From: Holosporales bacterium
Lineage (GTDB): Bacteria; Pseudomonadota; Alphaproteobacteria; UBA3830; JAIRMZ01
Length of the DNA stretch: 11,722 bases
Assembly (NCBI GenBank): GCA_031279495.1
Contig: JAITIJ010000003.1
Location: 1-11,722 of the forward strand
Reading direction: 5' to 3'
Below, in pieces: positions 6,369-11,722 of this stretch (positions are counted from its first letter, which is position 1; each line of letters begins with the position of its first letter). The notes under the pieces are model-generated. The model searched no databases. It was not told where the DNA came from and was given only the letters and a program-made list of their open reading frames with translations. Made by a program: the position numbers and the translations under genes.

Positions 6369-6791
6369 TCATCCAACAATCTCTGTTTCCCGAAAGAAAA
6401 AGGCAATCTCTTGAGCAGCGGTTTCTGCTGAATCCGATCCATGCACGGTATTTTGATCAATGGAAAGCCCGAAAAGAGCACGAATTGTTCCTGCAGCCGC
6501 TTCTCTTGGATTGGTCGCCCCCATAATAGTACGATTCTTCGCAATCGCGTTTTCACTCTCCAGAGCTTGTACGACAACGGGGCCAGAACTCATAAAGGTA
6601 CAAAGATCTGTGTAAAATGGACGGTCTTTATGGATAATATAGAAACGTTCAGCCTCGGCGCGCGTCAGGAATACTCGTCGCTGCGCGATAATACGCAGAC
6701 CGTTTTCCTCAAAAATTGCATTAATCTTTCCTGTGATATTCCGTGCTGTCGCGTCTGGCTTCAGTATGGATAGCGTTCGCTCGATAGACAC
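6369..6791 (-). CDS. ndk: Nucleoside diphosphate kinase
   Basis: A 140-residue cytoplasmic enzyme of normal length that transfers the gamma-phosphate from ATP to NDPs through a phosphohistidine. Seen are ERTLSILKPDA with K11, the nucleotide-site segment NRTIMGATNP (86-95), R104 and the active-site signature NTVHGSDS with catalytic H117. The start is GTG at 6791, with a strong AGGAGG about 5 nt upstream and 13 nt after the holC stop. It lies between holC and the DUF2066 gene in a co-directional run. Confidence 0.97.
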   Translation of the reverse strand: MSIERTLSILKPDATARNITGKINAIFEENGLRIIAQRRVFLTRAEAERFYIIHKDRPFYTDLCTFMSSGPVVVQALESENAIAKNRTIMGATNPREAAAGTIRALFGLSIDQNTVHGSDSAETAAQEIAFFFRETEIVG

Positions 6792-6804
6792 AACTCCTCC
6801 TGAC

Positions 6805-7236
6805 TTATGGTGCTTTGATCCATTCCCCTTCTGGAGATTGTCTCCAATATAAAGGAAGGGGGTCTCTGTCGGCTAGAGTTTTTCGGACACCTTCGGCCTC
6901 TTCGTATGGAAATAGAAAGAAGACTCTCTCAAACATATTCACAAAAGGCGCTGTATCTTGTGTATCAAGCAAAACAAGAAGCGTTGCTTGGTTCGGGTTT
7001 TCTATTTTATCCGTCAACCATATCGGCTGTAGCGCCGCATCTTCTTCTGGAGAAGCTGCGTGTGGAAGAAATGCTGCCGGATGATAGGTCCAAAGATAGT
7101 CATCAAGAGCAGAAAGACGCTCTGAAATAGGACTGTGCACTACTGTACGCTTTTCTGAGGCAAAAGCTTTTTCCAAAAGTTTTGCCAGAACTCTGTCTAG
7201 TTTGCCAGAAGCTGCTTCATATGCTATTTCTTCCAT
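6805..7236 (-). CDS. holC: DNA polymerase III chi subunit HolC
   Basis: A 143-residue protein of the HolC family in its alphaproteobacterial form. Conserved blocks are LLEKAFASEKRTVV (about 21-34), LDDYLWTYHPAAFLPH (about 44-59), PIWLT (about 71-75), ENPNQATLLVLLD (about 79-91), FERVFFLFPY (about 102-111) and YWRQSPEGEW. Chi links the clamp-loader complex (through psi where present) to single-stranded DNA-binding protein during replication. The ATG at 7236 begins 9 nt after the pepA stop with no visible Shine-Dalgarno, so re-initiation after pepA is likely. It sits between pepA and ndk, an order known in proteobacteria. Confidence 0.9.
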   Translation of the reverse strand: MEEIAYEAASGKLDRVLAKLLEKAFASEKRTVVHSPISERLSALDDYLWTYHPAAFLPHAASPEEDAALQPIWLTDKIENPNQATLLVLLDTQDTAPFVNMFERVFFLFPYEEAEGVRKTLADRDPLPLYWRQSPEGEWIKAP

Positions 7237-7245
7237 TACTAAACA

Positions 7246-8724
7246 CTAAACTTCGCCATAGTCCCGCACAAAAGCGTCGAGCAAGCGCACGCCAAATCCC
7301 GTTGCGCCTTTAGACGCCAATGCTATATCCTTGCGTATCCAAGCTGTGCCAGCAATATCTAGGTGCGCCCAAGCTACGGGCCCTTTAATAAAGCGCTTCA
7401 AGAATTGTGCTGCAGTGATGCTGCCGCCCTCTCCGGAAGTGCCAAGATTTTTTACATCAGCAACATCAGAATTGATATCCTTATCAAACCGTTGCGTCAT
7501 CGGAAGACGCCAGAGCTTTTCTCCTGTTTTATCGCCACAGGCAAGTAGATGAGCGGCGAGCTGATCATCGTTCGAAAACAATCCCGCAAACTCCGTTCCT
7601 AGTGCGCTTAAAATCGCCCCTGTAAGGGTTGCCAAGTCGATTAAAATCCTCGGCTTGAACCGGTCGCAAGTGAACCACAATGCATCTGCCAGAACAAGAC
7701 GCCCTTCCGCGTCTGTATTCAGAATATGCACTGTTTTCCCAGAGAGCGTTTTGACGATGTCTCCTGGCCGTTGCGCTGATCCTGAAGGCATGTTCTCCGC
7801 AAGCCCCAAAACACCAACAGCATGTACAGACGCTTTGCGCAAGGCAAGGGTTTTGAACAATCCAAATATGGCACCCGCACCAGCCATGTCATGAATCATC
7901 TCCTCCATACCTTTTTGCGGTTTTAAGTCAATGCCACCGCTATCAAACGTAAGGCCCTTGCCCACAAAAGCTATTGGTGCTTCTTTCCTAGAAGTTCCTT
8001 TCCATTCCAGTACAACAACACGCGGCTCGTGAACACTTCCTTGAGCAACGCCAAGTAAAGCGCCCGTACCAAGCTGTTCTAGTTGTTTTTTGTCCAGAAT
8101 TTCCACACGCACCCCAAGAGGAGTAAGCACCTCTTGCGCACGCGCTGCAAAGGACGCAGGAAACAAGATGTTTGCAGGTTCCGCAACCAGTGCACGCGCC
8201 TCTAATACGCCTTGAACGCGGTGTTCACATGCTTTAAATGCTTTTTGATTAACATCTGGATCTGCAACAGCCATGTATAGCGTTCCCAGTTTCTGAGGGG
8301 TATTTACAGGCTTCACGGTGCGGTATTTGTCAAACGTCCACGAACGGAGAAGAACACCTTCTGCAAAAGAAAGCGCTGAATGCGGTACCGCAGGCAGAGG
8401 ATCTAACAACGCAAGAGCCTCTTTCACATGCAGACGCGTATACGCGCAACCGCCCGCTTCTTCAAAACAAGATGGTGTGCAATCTTCTTTTTTCCCAAGC
8501 CCAACAATCACGACTTGATCTATGCCGGTTGTGGGCGTCAAAAGAACGCACACTTCCTGTGCTTTGCCAGAAAAGCCTTGTATGGCCATAGCACGTGCTA
8601 GTGCACCTTTTAGATGTGTGTCTAATTTCTGAGCTGAAGCCGAAAAAGCACATCCCTCAAAAACACCAACAACAAGCGTTCCAGAGTAATTAGCAGGATA
8701 AGATTGAAACGTAACAGATACCAT
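7246..8724 (-). CDS. pepA: Leucyl aminopeptidase PepA (M17 family)
   Basis: A cytosolic M17 metallo-aminopeptidase releasing N-terminal residues; E. coli PepA also binds DNA. With the ATG at 8724 the protein has 492 residues. The two-metal site is complete: VGKGLTFDSGGIDLK supplies K256, D261 and K268, HDMAGAG supplies D279, and the signature NTDAEGRLVLADAL supplies D338 and E340, with R342. The N-terminal domain (to about residue 170) is more divergent, as usual. An upstream in-frame GTG (8739) would add five residues, but the ATG has GGGGA about 8 nt upstream and is preferred. The gene starts 34 bp after the capD-like stop and its own stop is 9 nt before holC, so it appears to be within one operon. 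Confidence 0.96.
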   Translation of the reverse strand: MVSVTFQSYPANYSGTLVVGVFEGCAFSASAQKLDTHLKGALARAMAIQGFSGKAQEVCVLLTPTTGIDQVVIVGLGKKEDCTPSCFEEAGGCAYTRLHVKEALALLDPLPAVPHSALSFAEGVLLRSWTFDKYRTVKPVNTPQKLGTLYMAVADPDVNQKAFKACEHRVQGVLEARALVAEPANILFPASFAARAQEVLTPLGVRVEILDKKQLEQLGTGALLGVAQGSVHEPRVVVLEWKGTSRKEAPIAFVGKGLTFDSGGIDLKPQKGMEEMIHDMAGAGAIFGLFKTLALRKASVHAVGVLGLAENMPSGSAQRPGDIVKTLSGKTVHILNTDAEGRLVLADALWFTCDRFKPRILIDLATLTGAILSALGTEFAGLFSNDDQLAAHLLACGDKTGEKLWRLPMTQRFDKDINSDVADVKNLGTSGEGGSITAAQFLKRFIKGPVAWAHLDIAGTAWIRKDIALASKGATGFGVRLLDAFVRDYGEV

Positions 8725-8758
8725 CCGCGCTTTCCCCACAATAAAATCAAGAGAAATT

Positions 8759-10660
8759 CTAGGAAGTTTTCCTCAATAGCGCAATGATTTCCATGATCCG
8801 CACGGAAACCGCTTGGCTTGATCTCGTCTGTGCCAAAGAGGTGAGTTCATCGAAAAGAGGCCGTAGTGTATCAAGCGAAGCAAGATGCGAAGACGATGCT
8901 AGGTGCATCCCTTGAAAACCTGAGGGCATAAGCGTTTCCTGATCATCAAAAAGGCGTTCATAAAGCTTTTCTCCTTCTCTCATTCCTGTGTACACAATCT
9001 TTATGTCCTTTCCTGGGGTTAACCCCTTTAGGCGTATTATTTGGTTGGCCAAATCGACAATGCGAACAGGGGCCCCCATATCTAGAACAAAAATCTGTCC
9101 CGTTTGAGCAAGAGACTTCTTTCTAATAGCAGCGGAAACAAGGATTAACTTTACCGCTTCTGGAATTGTCATAAAATAACGCATCATGTCCGCATGCGTT
9201 ATCGTGATAGGTCCACCATGAGCAATTTGTTCCTCAAAAAGAGGAACAACAGATCCGCTAGACCCAAGGACATTGCCAAAACGTATTGTCACGAATTGCG
9301 TAGAAGACACGACGTCTAGCGCCTGACAATATAACTCCGCCAACTTCTTCGTAGCGCCCATCACACTTTTTGGGAGAACAACTTTATCCGTTGAAACTTG
9401 CACCATGATGGGGACGCCGCACATATGACAGACATCTGCTACATGACGAACACCCAAAACATTTGTAAGAACACCTTCCTCAGGATTGCTTTCAACAAGA
9501 GGCACATGCTTAAGTGCAGCTGCGTGAAACACTATGTCTGGCTTATGTGTTGCGATGATGTGTCGCACATAAACCTGATCGCGTACATCTCCAATAAGAG
9601 GAACCTTTTCTATTCTTTTACACGTCTTATCTGTCAGAAAAGAGGAGAGCTCTTTATCTAGACTGTATAAAAGAAACTCTGAATGATCAAAAAGAAGAAG
9701 TTTGCGAGGAGAAAAAGAGGCAATTTGGCGAGTGAGTTCGCTTCCAATGCTGCCACCAGCCCCGGTAATAAGAATGCATTTTTCGCGCAGGAGATTTTCT
9801 ACAGTGGAAGGATCAAGCGTTTGTTCGGCACGTCCTAGCAAATCTTCAATAGCAATGGGGCTGGCAACGATCGTACCCTCGAAGGGTTTGTTCGTTTGCA
9901 TAAGAGGAAGCCGTACAACACGTATTCCTAAAACCTCTACCATGGCCACAATTTTCTGCAAGGGCCAATACGGTACTTCATCTGAGGTAACGATAAGCTG
10001 TTCAGGAAACTCTGGCAAAGCGGGGAGAATACTCTGCAGATCTTCAAGTGGTCCCAAAACGCGTATACCACGAATTGTTCGATCTGTGTGATGGTGGTCT
10101 TGATCTAGTATGCCGACGATACGGTAAGGGCTTTTCCCATCCTGTTGTTGATATCGTAAAAAAAGCTCTGCCTCATAGCCCGTGTGCATCAACAGGACGG
10201 GCTTTCCACAACCGTGTTGCAGATTTCTTCGTCGACTGTATCCTTCTGCAATAATTCGGTAGCCTAAGCGTGTTCCAGAAAGAAGGCCTGCAAAGATGCA
10301 CCAATGAATAATGGGGGTGGAGCGCGGCAGAGAAATATCAGGAAAGATAAGAAAAATAGACAGAAAAAACACACAAACAGAAAACGTAGCGGTTTTCAGA
10401 ATTTGTGTGACGTCGGGCAAAGAAACGTGTCGCCACACCGTTTTGTGGACATTGAAAAAGAAACCGATGATCGTTGCCAAAAAACAGAACAAGGAACTAC
10501 TGACGAAGAAAAACGTTATAGGATAAGAAGTTACCTCTTGGTCAAGACGTATATACAACGCCATGGGGAATGCTACTAACGCGACAATGCAATCAGAAAG
10601 AATGACACGACACCGAGAAACCCATCTTGAGAAAGAAGCAAATACTTTCTTTTCGTGCAT
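8759..10660 (-). CDS. Membrane-anchored NDP-sugar 4,6-dehydratase/epimerase (CapD/WbpM/PglF type)
   Basis: A 633-residue two-part protein. Residues 1 to about 135 hold four hydrophobic segments anchoring it in the inner membrane. A CoA-binding-like Rossmann region (about 150-255) follows, then a short-chain dehydrogenase domain from about 293. The NAD(P)-binding site is TGAGGSIGSEL (299-309), with DVRD (358-361) and HAAALKHVPLVE (379-390). The active site carries STDK (423-426) and M-x3-K (M434, K438) in place of Y-x3-K, typical of long-form UDP-GlcNAc 4,6-dehydratases. Such enzymes make keto-deoxy sugars for O-antigen, capsule or protein glycans. The exact substrate is not decidable. Other glycan genes are absent nearby. 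The ATG start has only a weak upstream AAGA. It probably heads the long run down to hdaA. Confidence 0.9.
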   Translation of the reverse strand: MHEKKVFASFSRWVSRCRVILSDCIVALVAFPMALYIRLDQEVTSYPITFFFVSSSLFCFLATIIGFFFNVHKTVWRHVSLPDVTQILKTATFSVCVFFLSIFLIFPDISLPRSTPIIHWCIFAGLLSGTRLGYRIIAEGYSRRRNLQHGCGKPVLLMHTGYEAELFLRYQQQDGKSPYRIVGILDQDHHHTDRTIRGIRVLGPLEDLQSILPALPEFPEQLIVTSDEVPYWPLQKIVAMVEVLGIRVVRLPLMQTNKPFEGTIVASPIAIEDLLGRAEQTLDPSTVENLLREKCILITGAGGSIGSELTRQIASFSPRKLLLFDHSEFLLYSLDKELSSFLTDKTCKRIEKVPLIGDVRDQVYVRHIIATHKPDIVFHAAALKHVPLVESNPEEGVLTNVLGVRHVADVCHMCGVPIMVQVSTDKVVLPKSVMGATKKLAELYCQALDVVSSTQFVTIRFGNVLGSSGSVVPLFEEQIAHGGPITITHADMMRYFMTIPEAVKLILVSAAIRKKSLAQTGQIFVLDMGAPVRIVDLANQIIRLKGLTPGKDIKIVYTGMREGEKLYERLFDDQETLMPSGFQGMHLASSSHLASLDTLRPLFDELTSLAQTRSSQAVSVRIMEIIALLRKTS

Positions 10661-10817
10661 TATCTTGTATTGAGTCTGTCTGCCTTTTTGTACGTTACGG
10701 CTCTTTTACCCGAGAATCAAGGAAGGCTATGAAACGTTGTTTTTTAAGAAACACCCCTCGCATTGTACCCAGTTTAGGAAGCGCCTCTTGACGTTCTGAT
10801 AACTACCTAATAACAAA

Positions 10818-11171
10818 TCACCCCTCCTGCCAAAAGGCATTTTCAATGTGCTGAAGAAACATAGGCGTTAGCGCAACAACATCAAAACGCAAAAAATAAT
10901 CTGCGAAGCTTGGGTTTTCCGCCAGAAAAGATTTAGCTGCCGCAAGGATGCGTTGCCGCTGGCGAGCAGAAAGCGTCTCAAGGGCTTGCGTCATATCCTG
11001 GCGAAATTTTACTTCGATAAAGACGAGCTCTTCTGCCTTCTCTGCGATAAGGTCTATCTCGCCAACGGAGGTTTTGAAGCGTTTGTGCAAGATACGATAA
11101 TTTTTACTCTCCAGAAAACGGGCTGCACGATCTTCCGAAAGCAGCCCACGCCGATAAGCCGTTATCGTCAC
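10818..11171 (-). CDS. yraN: YraN/UPF0102 family nuclease-like protein (GTG start proposed)
   Basis: A UPF0102 protein with a PD-(D/E)xK-like fold. Seen are RRGLLSEDRAARFL near the start, the acidic GEIDLIA block (about 37-43), and the FIEVKFR block (about 51-57) that supplies the E-x-K pair. Its function is unclear in bacteria; nuclease activity is suggested by the fold. I place the start at GTG 11171: AAGGA lies 8 nt upstream and the GTG overlaps the rsmI stop as GTGA, giving 117 residues. The ATG at 11177 has only 2 nt between that AAGGA and the start codon, and longer upstream starts lie inside rsmI. The rsmI-yraN pairing is widespread in proteobacteria. Confidence 0.88.
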   Translation of the reverse strand: MTITAYRRGLLSEDRAARFLESKNYRILHKRFKTSVGEIDLIAEKAEELVFIEVKFRQDMTQALETLSARQRQRILAAAKSFLAENPSFADYFLRFDVVALTPMFLQHIENAFWQEG

Positions 11172-11722
11172 GTGCATGATCCTTTTTGAATGGCCAAAGC
11201 CATACGGTAAAGCTGCGTCCGTGGCCATCCCGTCTCTTTGTGCGTCAAGCGAACAGCGTCTTTAACAGAACAGCGTACCAAGTGACGCCCCAAGATAGCC
11301 TGCAAATCTTCTTTTTCTGTAGGACCAACCTCACAAACGCCAGCAATCAGCAGAACAATCTCTCCCTTTGGAGGAGTTTTGTTGTAATGAGTCACGAGCT
11401 GATCCAATGTTTCTCGGCGAACTTCTTCGAATTTCTTCGTCAATTCGCGCGCGACAACAGCAAGACGAGGACCGAACACCTTAAGGGCCTCTTGTAGAGT
11501 TTCTTGTAAGCGTTTGGGAGACTCGAAGAAAATCAAAGTGCCGAAATAAGTATTCACAGAACGCAGTATCTCCTGCCTTTTTACGGCCTTAGAAGGTAAA
11601 AAACCAAAGAAATGAAAAGGATACGGTACCATTCCCGCTACTGTAAGTGCTGCTAGCACAGAAGAAGGTCCTGGAAGGGCGAATACAGGAATATTCTTTG
11701 CCCGACATTGCATCACAAGTCG
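11168..11722 (-). CDS. rsmI: 16S rRNA (cytidine-1402 2'-O)-methyltransferase RsmI, C-terminal part
   Basis: The gene runs off the right edge; 184 residues are visible and the frame stays open to the last base (R-L-V before the first in-window start codon), so it is truncated by the window. The visible part is the second half of the SAM-dependent tetrapyrrole-methylase-like fold: IPVFALPGPSSVLAAL, FFGFLPSK, FFESPKRL, VARELTKKFEEV and PKGEIVLL are all RsmI hallmarks. The enzyme 2'-O-methylates C1402 of 16S rRNA at the P-site. The N-terminal SAM loop is outside the window. It overlaps yraN by GTGA. Confidence 0.95.
   Translation of the reverse strand, partial: RLVMQCRAKNIPVFALPGPSSVLAALTVAGMVPYPFHFFGFLPSKAVKRQEILRSVNTYFGTLIFFESPKRLQETLQEALKVFGPRLAVVARELTKKFEEVRRETLDQLVTHYNKTPPKGEIVLLIAGVCEVGPTEKEDLQAILGRHLVRCSVKDAVRLTHKETGWPRTQLYRMALAIQKGSCT

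Noticed and set aside
6350..6577. Longer DUF2066 start at 6577.
   Set aside because: This segment lies entirely within ndk in another frame and would bury the signal peptide; the GTG at 6349 is far better placed.
9398..9661. 87-codon plus-strand frame opposite the capD-like gene, and similar frames opposite lpxK, pepA and others.
   Set aside because: These are antisense shadows of strongly recognised genes, without ribosome binding sites or recognisable products.
10830..10855. TGCC-AAAA-GGCA mini-hairpin followed by TTTT.
   Set aside because: A 4-bp stem inside yraN coding sequence, with no plus-strand gene to terminate.

Overview
The window reads as a stretch of core chromosome from an alphaproteobacterium with moderate GC content. 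The evidence is an alpha-type HolC (WTY, FLPH, PIWLT and NPN blocks), an HdaA-type DnaA homologue, and the run DUF2066 protein / CDP-alcohol phosphatidyltransferase / AI-2E family protein / HdaA, a gene order I know from alphaproteobacteria. Tight packing, overlapping starts and few regulatory gaps would fit a streamlined or host-associated lineage, but the genus cannot be named from this sequence. I see no transposase, phage gene, CRISPR array, toxin-antitoxin pair or obvious defence cassette.

Layout. Positions 1-2436 are all minus strand. Read in transcription order they hold lpxK and lpxL (lipid A 4'-kinase, then a late acyltransferase, overlapping), a tRNA-Thr(UGU), and the 5' end of clpX running off the left edge. 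Promoter-like elements precede the tRNA and clpX. Divergent from lpxK, bamE (an outer-membrane lipoprotein of the BAM complex) is the only plus-strand gene, at 2607-3059. After a 268-bp convergent gap comes a long minus-strand run that looks like one transcription unit. Its order is: capD-like NDP-sugar 4,6-dehydratase (10660), pepA, holC, ndk, a DUF2066 exported protein, a pgsA-like phosphatidyltransferase, a perM-like AI-2E family membrane protein, and hdaA (ends 3328). Intergenic gaps are mostly under 40 bp, with ATGA and TAGGTG junctions. At the right edge rsmI (5' end outside the window) and yraN overlap by GTGA.

How the genes fit together. Envelope functions dominate: lipid A (lpxK, lpxL), BAM (bamE), surface glycan sugar (capD-like), phospholipid synthesis (pgsA-like), a membrane transporter-like protein and an exported DUF2066 protein. 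Mixed with these are replication functions (holC for the clamp-loader arm of Pol III, hdaA for regulatory inactivation of DnaA), nucleotide supply (ndk), proteolysis (pepA, clpX) and ribosome modification (rsmI).

The most useful observations are about gene models. lpxK almost certainly starts upstream at a CTG behind a perfect Shine-Dalgarno. yraN best starts at a GTG overlapping the rsmI stop. The DUF2066 gene starts at a GTG that exposes a signal peptide. About half of the visible starts are non-ATG. No convincing novel system was found. Weaker points worth a look are dyads downstream of hdaA and upstream of bamE, and a 10-mer present five times in one orientation.
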